From Aulostomus chinensis (lineage: Eukaryota; Chordata; Actinopteri; Syngnathiformes; Aulostomidae): a DNA stretch of 64,000 nt. The stretch's first letter is position 1; each line of letters opens with the position of its first letter. The notes under the pieces are model-generated. The model was not told the DNA's origin. It made no database searches and saw only the letters and a list, made by a program, of their open reading frames with translations. A program made the position numbers and the translations under genes. This document shows, one piece after another, positions 45,826 through 61,302 of the stretch. The DNA lies in the NCBI GenBank assembly GCA_037954235.1, contig JBBMOA010000022.1, positions 3,395,001-3,459,000 on the forward strand. Direction: 5' to 3'.

Positions 45826-46050
45826 ATGGACGTAGAGGACATCGAACAACGAGACGTGTGCCGGCAGCAGCGGGCCACCCCATCCCCTCGATCTTCTCCC
45901 CACCCTGGATCATCTTTTCTGAGGCAGAGCTCTCTACTCAAGGACTGGCTTATGCTGATTAAAACCCATCGCAAAAGTTTTCGCAGGAAAAAAGAACAAT
46001 GTGGCATTGTCACTTACCTGAATCACATGACAGTGCCTCTTCTCAGTTAA
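45826..46050 (+). other. In-frame open extension downstream of the eef1a copy 1 stop
   Basis: Directly after TGA (45823-45825) the same frame stays open for 74 codons, to TAA at 46048-46050, and begins with ATG. It contains SSLLKDWLMLIKTHRKSFRR (core 45940-45990). The 72-nt block 45919-45990 matches copy 2 at 71 of 72 positions, the one difference being TTT versus TTC (both Phe). It could be a readthrough extension, a downstream ORF, or a conserved 3' UTR RNA element; translation is not shown. Confidence 0.4.
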
Positions 46051-46369
46051 GTTTAAGTTGGAAATGGTTTAGAACTGTATCTTTGACGTTAAAATGCCAC
46101 AATTGATTGGAAAGAAAGCTGCTGGTAACTAATAAAATAAATGTCTTTGAAAAAATCGACACAGCTCGTCTCATCCCTCAAATTTTTTTGATTCTTTTCT
46201 AGTTTGTCAGATGTAGGAAACCACTGTCCTGCGGCGTGGCCGTCGTTAAATTCTGTCGGGGAGGAACGAGTCCTCCAATAACTGGTTCTGCAGTCCTAGC
46301 CAATAATGCTTACATTCCTGTCTGACAGCAACTGGAGCTTGAAACCGCCCTCCTACTTCCCAGGCTGGG

Positions 46370-46456
46370 TATAAAACCCCAGCGCACCTTTGTCTCAGCC
46401 CTTTGTTTTTCCTCACCCCAACCAACCAGGGACTCCTTGGTAGCTGCTGAGCTCAG
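46370..46456 (+). promoter_or_regulatory. eef1a1: TATA box, TOP-like start and non-coding exon 1 of eef1a copy 2
   Basis: TATAAAA at 46370-46376 is followed about 30 bp later by a pyrimidine-rich start (CCCTTTGTTTTTCCT from about 46399). The non-coding exon ends GCTCAG at 46456 before GTGAGT. It lies only about 230 bp after the poly(A) signal of copy 1. Several ATGGCG motifs in the following intron (46743-46804) resemble YY1 sites. Confidence 0.7.
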
Positions 46457-47133
46457 GTGAGTCTTAAAAAAAACAAAACAAAACAAAACCTTAGTTGTTG
46501 CTGGACTCAGACATGAGAACGAAGGACAGAAGAGCTTTGAGAATGTACCATGGGCTTGAGAAAAACTGACGCTTTCCAGACTGCTACATACAACCCGTGC
46601 AAGCTAATTACCAGAAAAATTGAAACTCAAATTGAACTGACTGATTTCCCCCTTCCATTCGTTTTCGTCTCTTCTTCGTGAACTTGTGTTCTGTCAGCCC
46701 AGAGCTGCCAATCATGCGTCGGGAGCGCGCTCGCTTGAGAACATGGCGGCCCTGCACTCGCGCCGCAATATGGAGGCCCGACGAGCCGGCGGCGGAGCAC
46801 ATGGCGCGTGACTCACCGGTGCCGCGGACGAGCACCGAGGACGTCACACGCACGTTTTTTTTTCTTGATTAAACGTCTTAAGTTGAGACTCATTACACCA
46901 GTAGCGACGGAAAAAAACGTTTTGAAGAACTGCGTTGACAGTTTTGGTCGATCTGATTCAGTAACCGTTAGCTAACGCTCGTGAGCGAGTTGTGAAATGG
47001 CAAGTGATGCCACATCGCGGTGAGACGTGACTGCGCCGAGCCAGAGCGGTGTTGTGTGTGTAATTACCGTGTGAAACAATTTGATCCTGTGTAAACACCT
47101 ACATACACTGTTGTTTGTAACCAGTCCATCGAA

Positions 47134-50100
47134 ATGGGAAAGGAAAAGACCCACATAAACATCGTGGTTATTGGCCATGTCGACTCCGGCAAGTCCACCA
47201 CCACCGGCCACTTGATCTACAAGTGCGGAGGAATCGACAAGAGAACCATCGAGAAATTTGAGAAGGAGGCTGCCGAGGTTGGTATTTGAATAAATCGGGT
47301 ATCGACTTGGGTTTCAAACCATCCACACCGTGTTTCTTGTCACGGAGGGAAGTAGTTGAAGTGACTCATGAGACGGACGGGTGTGGCGGTGGAACTAGTC
47401 CCTGATACATGTTGGTTCGTACTGCCCCCTGCCGTTCAAACATGTGTACTCTTTATAAAGTACATACCCAGTGCTCTTCTCGAGTGAGCTTCATCGTAAC
47501 AGTAACTTTTACACGTTACCAACTTGTGACAGATGTCTGCCGTGAAAAGAGCCATATGGAGTAAATCACCAAATTTGTTTTAAAAATCAACACTCATTCT
47601 GTAATGAACGCATCACTGTAATAATATATTAAAATTGTGTAATGGACAACTATGATTCCTTATGACTTACACCGTCTGTTTTTTGGAAAAATGGGAAATA
47701 AATCCGAGAACTTTTTTTTTTTTTTTAAAGCCATAGGATGTGTCACACAGCAGGACTGATCCAAGTCAAATTGGAGATTGAACTGAATCAGTAACATCTG
47801 CCAGATTAAAGTTGCGATTGGCATTAAATCGCTGTGAAGACACTCGGGGTAAACTGTCTCTGCAGCTTAGAGCTGAAGACTGAGCTTCCATCCCTGCGAT
47901 TAGCATCACATAAAATGCAGGGCCGGGTGGCATAACTTAGGTTAATTCCTTTGAGTGTTCAAGTGTCAAACACTAAACTGACACCGATTGATATGTTTGT
48001 TGTTTTTAAATATATCTTTAGATTAATTATCCATCGTCGTCTTCCGCTTATTCCTGAGTAGTAAGGGTCGTGGGGGGTGGAGCCTATCCCAGCATCTACA
48101 GGCGAGAGGCGGGTTCACCCTGGACAGGTCGCCAGTCCATCGCAGGGCCAACACATAGAGACAGACAACCATTCACACTCACAGCCACACCTACGGTCAA
48201 TTTAGAGTATCAATCAGCCTCGTCCCCTCTTGATGTCTTTGGACTGTGGGAGGAAGCTGGAGTACCAGAGAGAACCCACGCAGGAACAGGGAGAACATGG
48301 AGACTCACACAGAAAGACCCTGTGATGGAGCCGGGACTCGAACCTGGAACCTTCTTGGTGTGAGGCCACAGTGCTGACCACTGCACCACCGTGCAGCCCC
48401 TAGATTAATTATCTAAATCTTTATTCATTTGTTAAGAAACACTGATCCACTGGACATTATTTTGCAAAATAAAAGACTGGGTTTAAGTCCGTTTAACCCA
48501 AAATGACTGTCAGGGTTTTTGTTGTTGTTGTTTTTAAAGATGTGAGATCATATTTTTTGAGCCCGGTGGATGAACTGAAGCTCTGTCATTGCTCCTACTC
48601 AGCTACCACGGTGAAACCTGAAGAGAGTGCAGTTACCCACCAGGTGTGTCAGGATGTGCTGTTTACAGCGGTCACCCATTTAAAAACCGTGTGATCCTCC
48701 AAGGGTAGTTGGTGGTACTTCTAGGAAGGTCACGAGCCTGCAGGCCTCTTTATCTGTAGCTTCTCTTCATTCAGCTTATTCCTTGTGAATAGATGGGCAA
48801 GGGCTCCTTCAAGTACGCCTGGGTGCTGGACAAGCTGAAGGCCGAGCGTGAGCGTGGTATCACCATTGACATCGCTCTGTGGAAGTTTGAGACCAGCAAG
48901 TACTACGTGACCATCATCGATGCTCCTGGACACAGGGATTTCATCAAGAACATGATCACCGGTACCTCTCAGGTAATCTTGCTGCTTCAGTGTACATCTG
49001 AAGCTGAGATGTTTCAGCTGTCAGTGGGGTTTTTTATTTAATCCAAGCTACTGTCATTCCAGGCTGACTGCGCTGTGCTGATCGTTGCTGCTGGTGTTGG
49101 TGAGTTCGAGGCTGGTATCTCCAAGAACGGCCAGACCCGCGAGCACGCCCTGCTGGCCTTCACCCTCGGTGTGAAGCAGCTCATCGTTGGCGTCAACAAG
49201 ATGGACTCCACCGAGCCCCCTTACAGCCAGACCCGTTTTGAAGAAATCACTAAGGAAGTGAGCATCTACATCAAGAAGATCGGCTACAACCCAGCTGCCG
49301 TCGCCTTCGTCCCAATCTCCGGTTGGCACGGAGACAACATGCTGGAAACCAGTGTCAAGGTAAGAACACATCACCTGCATGTGTCTCTGTCTAATCTGCC
49401 TGGTTGAGGTATCGATGTTAACCTTGAATGTGTTTGTAGATGAGTTGGTTCAAGGGATGGAAGATCGAGCGCAAGGAGAGCAATGCCAGTGGAACCACCC
49501 TGTTCGACGCTCTGGATGCCATCCAGCCCCCCACTCGCCCCACTGAGAAGCCCCTCCGTCTGCCCCTGCAGGATGTCTACAAAATTGGAGGTAAATGTTT
49601 TATGGACATACACACTAAGAAAACTGATAGCTATGTATTGTGAGTATTCAAGGTCATCTGCTCTAAGGTATTGGAACTGTCCCCGTCGGCCGTGTGGAGA
49701 CTGGTGTCCTGAAGCCTGGTATGGTTGTCACCTTCGCTCCCTGCAACCTGACCACCGAGGTGAAGTCTGTGGAGATGCACCACGAGTCTCTGCCTGAGGC
49801 TGTCCCCGGTGACAACGTGGGCTTCAACGTCAAGAACGTGTCCATCAAGGAAATCCGTCGTGGATATGTGGCTGGCGACAGCAAGAATGACCCACCGAAG
49901 GCTGCTGATAGCTTCAAAGCTCAGGTGAGTCAGAGGAAAAAACAGACTTGACACAGAGAACGAAAGACAAAGGCTTTTTGCTCGGCATGTCGATAGCTGG
50001 ATCTAGTTTGTCACGGATTTAAAGAGTAAGTTACATTTTCTTTTTGTGGTAAAAGCCTATCCCTTTGAACCGAAGTGAAGTCCTGTCAAACACAGCTCAG

Positions 50101-51728
50101 GACCTCAGTCTGACCACTCAGTCTGCTGCGCTCTTCTCTTGTAGAAGACAACACTGTAATCTTCTTCTCCATCTCCGCTGGTCTCATCCTACACAGGTCA
50201 TCATCCTGAACCACCCTGGCCAGATCAACGAGGGCTATGCCCCCGTGCTGGACTGCCACACCGCTCACATTGCCTGCAAGTTCAAGGAGCTCATCGAGAA
50301 GATTGACCGTCGTTCTGGCAAGAAGCTTGAGGACAACCCCCAGTTTGTCAAGTCTGGAGATGCAGCCATTGTCAAGCTGACTCCATCTAAACCCATGGTT
50401 GTGGAAGCCTTTTCCGACTTTGCCGCGCTGGGTGAGTGAAACGCTGTTTGTCGTCTTTTTTTTAATGGCAGATAAAATCTGTAAATGAGGTTTCATTTTC
50501 AATCAGATGGCTGCTGCTCCCCAGTCTGCTCTTGTACATCTGAATGCCGCTGAGCTCATGACTGAGGTCATCTGACCCACAGTTCTGCTGCTGGTCGTCT
50601 CTCTGATAAACCACTCTTTGTTATGGTTAATAAGAATCAATGTCATCAAGATTCATAGGTGGGGCACTGCAGGCTTCACTTTACCTTCTGCTCGTCCAGC
50701 TGATGAAAGTCTTCATAGATGGAAGTCTGCAGACATGTCTTTAGTCGAGCTTGGATTCACTGACGTCTCCGGCACCTTGCCTCGTGAAGCGGGGCGGTGA
50801 TTATCCTGCAAAGACTTTGCACAAGATTAAACGCACAAAAATGTTACAGAGAGACAACAGAAACATCGAGGAGAGGGAGGGTCAGAAAACCTAGCAGTCT
50901 TATTTCAAGCCACCTTAATGAAATCATGAACATTTCACAATTTAGTAAAGAGAGAGATCCTGGTGTAATATGACTACATAAAATTTAGAGCAAATGTATT
51001 AAAAGATGTACACAAGAACAACAAAAGTATAAAATAACAACAATATGTCAGGAAAAAGGAACAATACAGATAGAATCAAGTAACAAGTCCAAATCCAAAA
51101 TCATCCTTTCCTTTCGAGGCAGCAGGGTTTGTGAGAGTTCTGCACGGCCGGGTTGAGAGCATGTCAGCTGCGGCCATGGATGTTCAAAGCCCAGCGCACT
51201 TCCTGTGTATTCTTACGTTGTTACGCCTCCATCCTGGCGCTGACGATCGCATCACCAAATCCCATTAGCAGCGGATCTGAGAGGCAGCCCAGTCCCCTTC
51301 ATATTATTACACCGTAACAACGCTCCTTTCAGAACAACCTCGCCAGACAAATCACAGACACACATTTGAAAGCTGGGCTCTAAATTGTCAGCTACTGGTC
51401 CTTCCAGGACTCGGCTCCCTCTCAGTCGCAGTCCGTGATCCAGAATACAGCAACATGTGCTAACACGACTTCAGTCTTTGCTTGTTTTCTGATAAAGACA
51501 AATGCCAACATGACACAACAGTACCACTCAGGTAGTCAAAGTATGTATTTCTGATAAATCACCGAAGCTCCTCCCTGACTCTTGAATCCTCATCTCGTCC
51601 TCCCAGGTCGCTTCGCTGTGCGTGACATGAGGCAGACCGTGGCTGTCGGTGTCATCAAGAGCGTTGAAAAGAGCGCTATGGGAAGCGGAAAGGTCACCAA
51701 GGCTGCACAGAAGGCACAGAAGAAATGA
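47134..51728 (+). CDS. eef1a1: Translation elongation factor eEF1A, tandem copy 2
   Basis: Second complete eEF1A gene, same exon plan: 47134-47277, 48793-48972, 49063-49359, 49440-49590, 49668-49924, 50197-50431 and 51607-51728, giving 461 residues. It keeps the canonical KEKTHINIV and GKSTTTG at the P-loop, DAPGHRDF and NKMD. It differs from copy 1 mainly in exon 5 (ESNASGTTLFDALDAIQPP versus EGNASGTTLLEALDAILPP), in exon 7 and at the C-terminus (VEKSAMGSGKVTKAAQKAQKK). Introns 2, 6 and 7 are unrelated in length and sequence to those of copy 1, and intron 2 contains a SINE. Poly(A) signal AATAAA is near 51945. Orthology to eef1a1a, eef1a1b or eef1a1l1 is not resolved. Confidence 0.95.
48030..48400 (-). 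mobile_element. tRNA-related SINE-like repeat, copy 3, in eef1a copy 2 intron 2
   Basis: Full-length on the minus strand. The head (GCTGCACGGTGGTGCAGTGG, GTTCGAGTCCCGG) is at the high-coordinate end and the tail (GAAGACGACGATGGAT) is near 48030. The tRNA-like B box is intact. Confidence 0.85.
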
Positions 51729-51935
51729 ATTGTCATGCAGGGTGCCCAACAACATGTCATGCCTCAGCAGCTGCAGTGGGCTGCCCCATCCCCTTGTCTC
51801 TCCTGCCACTCAGCACCGTCATCTCTGAGGCAGAGCTCTCTACTCAAGGACTGGCTTATGCTGATTAAAACCCATCGCAAAAGTTTCCGCAGGAAAGGAG
51901 GGCCTTTTGGGAAAACTGTGATGAGATTAAGCTGA
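51729..51935 (+). other. In-frame open extension downstream of the eef1a copy 2 stop
   Basis: After TGA (51726-51728) the frame stays open for 68 codons to TGA at 51933-51935, with an ATG at 51735. It contains the same SSLLKDWLMLIKTHRKSFRR core (KDWLM starts 51846). The flanking residues before and after differ from copy 1, and the shared block is 51825-51896. Confidence 0.4.
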
Positions 51936-51959
51936 AACCGAAACAATAAAAATCTTAAA

Positions 51960-52213
51960 CATTGCCAAAGTGAAGCACTTCCTTCCTTGTGTTTTTGTGA
52001 TTGCAGCAGAAAACATAAACACATCAACATGCCGCCTCAACTCAGTCACTCTTAAGAAACACATTTCTAACTTCCTCTGTAGATGAGAAAATGGTTCACC
52101 AGGTTTTCCATGAACAGATTTTTGAGATTTACTTGTCATGAATTCAAAAGACACTGTTCCAATTGACCAATCCAGGTACATAAAGGTAACTGTGACATGC
52201 GTTCATTGGTGTA

Positions 52214-52251
<38 letters not shown>

Positions 52252-54540
52252 CCCTCAAATGTCACGCTCAACATGAAGGAGGAGGTATTAAGGTCATCAC
52301 ATTTTTTACCTACAATAAGAGTGCCACATGCGTGGATGGCGGCCTGAAAACTTCAGCATATGATTAAGATGAAAATGTGCGAACAAGACAGCCCTGGTGT
52401 TGCCAGGCAACATCTCTGGTAGATCATTCAGTAACCATGACAACATTCTGGTCCCCTTATCTAGTTTCTGATGAAGTTAGTCATCTCACTCCAGTGTTCT
52501 GTGGAGGGGAGGTTGTCGTCTTGTCAGATGCTGATGATGCTGTTTCTGCTTGTGTGCAGCCTCCACTGAGGGACATATTAATGAGCTGATTCATTTTATA
52601 TAAATACAAATATACTATATATGTGGCACTCCTACTCTCTTGAATAGGTGAGCAATTTATGCAACTTTCTGTTATTACACAATAGCTGGACATCACCTCA
52701 TTGTGACGCCATAACTAATCTTCTTATCTCATGATGATGAAATGATAACCTGTTAAAGTGGGTTAATATGGCATTAAACTACGCCCTTTCTTCTACTTGT
52801 TCCTCTACTTCTATACAGTGGTTAAACTATAATAACCCGAAAACTTATATCAGGAATTTCCCTTAACAACAGTGCTAGCAAACCTGTACTCTGCTACAGT
52901 ACCACTTTGGCTTGGCTAAGTCTGCAAGCTACCGTGAAGTGTTTTTGTCTCTATCTTCTGGCAGTGACAATTATTACAACTGTTGATGCACGTTTACATC
53001 ATCGGCGCTCCACCTTTAGCTTACCCAGTTGTGTTAAATTGTGAACTAATAGTTGTGAGTATAACACATCCCCCATAAAATGGTTAAATCCCCTGTCATA
53101 GTTTGACCCATTTGGTCTGATAACTTTTGTAAAGTCAAAAAGAACCATCCATCCATCCATTTTCTACCCCTCATCCTGTTAAGGGTGGGGGTGGAGCCTT
53201 CAGGTGAGAGGCGGGGTTCACCCTGGACAGGTCACCTGTCCATGGCAGGGCCAACACATAGAGACAGACAACCATTGGCTCTCCCAGCCACGCCTACGGT
53301 CAATTTAGAGTCTGGATTAACCTGGTCCCTCTTGATGTCTTTGGACTGTGGAGGAAGCTGGAGTACCAGAGAGAACCCAGCAGGAACAGGGAGAACATGG
53401 AGACTCACCCAGAAAGACCCCGTGCTGCAGCCGGGGCTCCACCCACAACCTTCTTGATGGGAGGCGGCAGCGCTGACCACTGCTCCACCGTGCCGCCGTC
53501 AAGAAGAACTACAAGATTAAATCATTTAAATCCAAGTTAGCAGAGGGCTAACCGAAAACAGACACCTTCCAGCCGGGCAGCACCAGAATGCACAGTTTAC
53601 ACTGGGGAGTTTGTCGCACTCCCATTACACTGAGTGTGCTGTGTCCATCCACATGCGACAAATAAAGTTCTTGAATCTTGAAAAAAAAAAAGTTGCCACA
53701 AACACAAACTCCATGTGCTGTGAAAATGGCAATGAGGTTCATGAATTGGAAGTGAGAGCGATTCACTTACATCAAAACATTGAGCACTATACATAAAGCT
53801 TTTGTTGATCAAAAGTTACAGAGATGATTCCAAGTTCAAACTCCACACTGCTCTGAAAAATTGTTCAACTAATTTGTTCATTCATCCAATCTGTCACATA
53901 TATGCCATAAACATTCGTGACCTGGAACACTGATGTTGGCCAAACGAACAAATTGCCTGCCAGGCGACAGTCATGTGGTGTCAGAGAGGTCATACAGTCA
54001 GGTGACGCTGGGTGAGAGGCGGGGTAAACCCTGACCTGGTGGTCATTCTGTTGCAGGGAGTGAGAAATGTAAGTATGAACATCATATTGTTTGCTGACAT
54101 AAATACAATGCACCACTGCTCCATATGTGGGCTTGCACAACAACCCTGTACAAGAATTTTGCAACAGTGTCATCACTAATTCTCACTTACATGCGAAAGT
54201 GTCATCATGAATGAAAACAGAATGTTTGGAAAATTCATAGCTGGCACCCTATAGTTTGACAAGAAATCAAATGTCTATGAAACAACTGAACAAGATACCA
54301 CTGAGAGTGATACAAATATAAACGTTAATGATAACTTAGACCTTTCAACAGATCAGACTCATAAAATATGTAAATACTTTTTAAATACAGAGTGTGGAAA
54401 GGCATATAATGTGTTATATGTATTTATTTTTTAAAATTTAATTATCTATTTCCAATAACTACGTGATTAGTTTGACGTTCATGCACAAAGCGGAACCTTC
54501 GCAGTGTTCCACGATGTCCGGGCATATTTGCAGTGAACAC
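51960..54540. other. Intergenic region between eef1a copy 2 and rpl11
   Basis: No host exon is recognised. It contains a TG run at 52215-52248, a full SINE copy at 53146-53499 and a fragment of the same SINE near 54003-54030. Confidence 0.5.
53146..53499 (-). mobile_element. tRNA-related SINE-like repeat, copy 4
   Basis: Minus-strand copy. The head (GGCGGCACGGTGGAGCAGTGG) is at the high end and the ATCCATCCATCCA-type tail at the low end. The body is almost the same as copies 1 and 2, including the unusual TCCACAGTCCAAAGACATCA segment. Confidence 0.85.
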
Positions 54541-54545
54541 ATTGT

Positions 54546-54594
54546 TATAAATTTGGTCCGCCGGAAGCGTAACGTCCTCTTCTAGTGATCCAAC
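54546..54594 (+). promoter_or_regulatory. rpl11: rpl11 core promoter and TOP-like 5' end
   Basis: TATAAAT at 54546-54552 is followed by CCGGAAG (ETS-like, 54560-54566) and a pyrimidine start CCTCTTCT from about 54576, 30 bp after the TATA-like box and 19 nt before the ATG. This fits a TOP ribosomal-protein gene. Confidence 0.6.
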
Positions 54595-58455
<3,861 letters not shown>

Positions 58456-58491
58456 AGGACCACCTTTCACTCTTTGTAACAAAGGAATAAA

Positions 58492-59171
58492 AAAATGAAA
58501 AAAAACAAACAAACAACCCCGTCTGTCATTTTGGATGAATTCCTGAGTATAAATACTTGTTTCAGAGCGTCGTCGGCTAGGAGGGCAATTTTAGAATAAG
58601 ATCTTCCTCTGAGTGCGGGGGGGGGGGTGTCGTAAAACGTTTCAACTGATGCCAAAGTGAAAACCTGATTTGTGAGAAATCTCATTCTTCAAACACATGG
58701 ATGAAATGTTTTCAGTACTTGGATACGTGGGTTTGGGAAAGTGGGAATGACAAATCAGCTCAAAATAAAAGGGGTTCATTTAAAGGTTTTTCTTTTTTTT
58801 TTTTTACATGTGTGATTTGGGAAGGTTTAGTTGAGGTGTGGGGACATCCCCTCGTAAATGAAAACTGGCCCATAATATGACATGAACATTTAAATAAGGG
58901 TTCTGGTGAGTTCCCTTTGATATACTCTTACGGTGTGTAAACTGAGAGTCATAACTATAAATTTGCAAAGTAAATGTCAGAACCGTCAAATCTGAAATGG
59001 CGATTAGAGAATATTGACAATTCTCGTCATACTTGACTTGGAAGCGGGTAACCGTCCTGCCAAGCGGTACTTTTACTTTGTTCTGCTTGGGAATGTCCCT
59101 TTTTTTTTTTTTTTAATCAGATCAAATAACCAATACTTTAAAAGAAAAAAAATTAGTTGGTGTGATTAAAA
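58492..59171. other. Gene-free stretch after rpl11
   Basis: Intergenic, with short poly-A, poly-G and poly-T runs. No gene or named repeat is seen. Confidence 0.45.
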
Positions 59172-59527
59172 AATGAGGCTGCACGGTGGTGCAGTGGTCA
59201 GCGCTGTCGCCTCACAGCAAGAAGGTTCCGGGTTCGAGTCCCGGCTCCATCACAGGATCTTTCTGTGTGAGTCTCCATGTTCTCCCTGTTCCTGTGTGGG
59301 TTCTCTCTGGTACTCCGGCTTCCTCCCACAGTTCAAAGACATGCAATTGGGGACGAGGCTGATTTACTGTAGGTGTGAATGGTTGTTCGTCTCTCTATGT
59401 TGGCCCTGCGATGGACTGGCGACCTGTCCAGGGTGTACCCCGCCTCTTGCCCGTTGACGCTGGGATAGGCTCCAGCCCCCCCGCACGACCCTTAATGTAG
59501 GAATAAGTGGAAGATGACGATGGATGG
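59172..59527 (+). mobile_element. tRNA-related SINE-like repeat, copy 5 (best preserved)
   Basis: Has the clearest tRNA-like head: A-box-like TGGTGCAGTGG and a perfect B box GGTTCGAGTCC at about 59229. The body follows, then the tail GGAATAAGTGGAAGATGACGATGGATGG. It resembles copy 3 more than copies 1, 2 and 4, implying at least two subfamilies. Confidence 0.85.
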
Positions 59528-60178
59528 ATTAAAAATGACCCCATAACTATAGAATCGTGTATTTTATTTGTGACTAGTTAAGCAGAAACACTAATAAAAA
59601 AAAATTTTAAGTGCCTGTATATTAAATTTTATTACAGCTTCATGTATTTTCAAAGTACGAGTAACTGCTTCTCCATATTTCTGGACGATCCTAATTAGTC
59701 TTTCTTCTGCCGGGAAAAAAAGACAATTCTGAGCTTTTAGCAGCTCTACATGGAAATGGTTGGCAACGGTGTTAAATTGACACGGCTACATTGCAGCACT
59801 TAATCCTTGAAAAAGTAGAATTTTCTTCTTTTTTTAAAAATTTGAGCTTAGAATATATTAAACATGAGACATTGTGGGTTGATTGAAAATAAAGTATTGA
59901 GTTTTATCAGTAAAGGCAGAGGGATTTTTAGCCATTGAACAGTTGTCAAGTGTTCACTCACCATAAGCCTGGCTAACCCTAGCCAAGCTAAGCTAACGGT
60001 TGCTAGCTGCAAATATATATGAGAGAACTGCCAACTCTACCCTCTAATGCTCTAAACTCCCCTGTGTGTCTTACAGCTGTTGGACATAAAGTGATACATT
60101 TCTCAACTACGTTTCCCAGAATTCAGCACAGACAAAGTAAACAAAGTGGCAGGAGTGGTATGTTTTGATCAGATTGGC
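59528..60178. other. Gene-free stretch between SINE copy 5 and the klhl31-like 3' end
   Basis: AT-rich intergenic DNA; nothing recognised. Confidence 0.4.
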
Positions 60179-61302
60179 TTTATTCAGTGAAACCCCACAC
60201 AACCACAGCTCATCCAGCGCTACAAGGGAGACACGTACAAAGGGATTTAGCCGATTAAATGAGCCTGATTAGCCTCGTTTTGTCACGGGGATGTCGATCG
60301 TTTACTGTGACGGTTGTTACTGGCGCATGCTGGAGTCTCACTGGTTCCTCATTTGGGAGTTTGTCTTCGTTTCGGTACAAATTTTAAGTGCAGCAACAGT
60401 TTTAATACAGATGAGCATACGTCCTCTTTTTTTTTCAATTTTTTCAAAACTTGCTATATTTTTCTTTTCTTTTTTTCTTACTTTGCTATTTCATTTTTAC
60501 ACCCCGCCCCCCCCTTTCTCTGATTGTGGAGTTAAAAACAAGAACTTGTGCACTTAATTTCCTCTTTGTCCATTCACTTGCCATCACCCTCCATCCTATT
60601 GCACTTAAAAAAAAAAATCATTAAGCTACATCTGTTTCTTTTTTTTTAGTTTTAATTTTGTCACAATTGAGCTACACTACTAAGGAATAAATAAATAAAA
60701 CAATAAACTGGTTAGCTTACTGCTGTCCTGCTTCATGAGTGATATCAATCGATCATCGAGAATTTAAATCAGTAAATGGCTCATTTCCAACGGCAACCAC
60801 ACACTCGCCATTCGCTCACATTCACGTTTGATTTCACACACACTCGGCCAACATACAACTTTTGTACACACGTTGCCTCTGGATTCACAGTGACCCCCCC
60901 CCCCCCCCCCCCCCCAAGCCAAATCCTTCAAACAGCCCGATTCTGTTCCCGTCTCTCCATCTTCGTCATCCTCCCTTCAACCCCTCCACCTCCACCTGCT
61001 CGACTCGCCAATTCCCTCCAGGTTTTTTCATTTTTCACGTCACTCAAACACCCACGGAGAACACACTGGACCATGCGAGCCTTCTTCTCGTTCCTGCATT
61101 TTAGTTAATTGTACCTAAAAACATAGGACAGATGATAAATGTGTAAATTTCCAAGAAAAGTTGCCAAAGTTTTGTGTGTTAAACTACTGTAATTATGGTT
61201 ATTATTAATATAATTGTTGTATAAAACATTAAAAAGAGCCGGCATGATCCAGAAGTCCTCCAGATTCTGCTCCTCTAGTCCCGTCGTTGGCCTCCAGCCT
61301 CT
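60179..61302 (-). other. klhl31: 3' UTR of the klhl31-like gene
   Basis: On the minus strand an AATAAA at 60184-60179 marks a plausible 3' end. The interval contains T- and C-rich simple sequence, including a 22-nt C run at 60894-60915, and no other gene. Confidence 0.5.

Noticed and set aside
50690..50790. Possible C/D-box snoRNA in eef1a copy 2 intron 7 (CTGATGA near 50700)
   Set aside because: No convincing D box with a closing stem could be paired with it, and similar motifs occur by chance.
59172..59245. tRNA gene at the SINE head
   Set aside because: It has A- and B-box-like motifs but no cloverleaf acceptor stem; it is the tRNA-derived head of the SINE.
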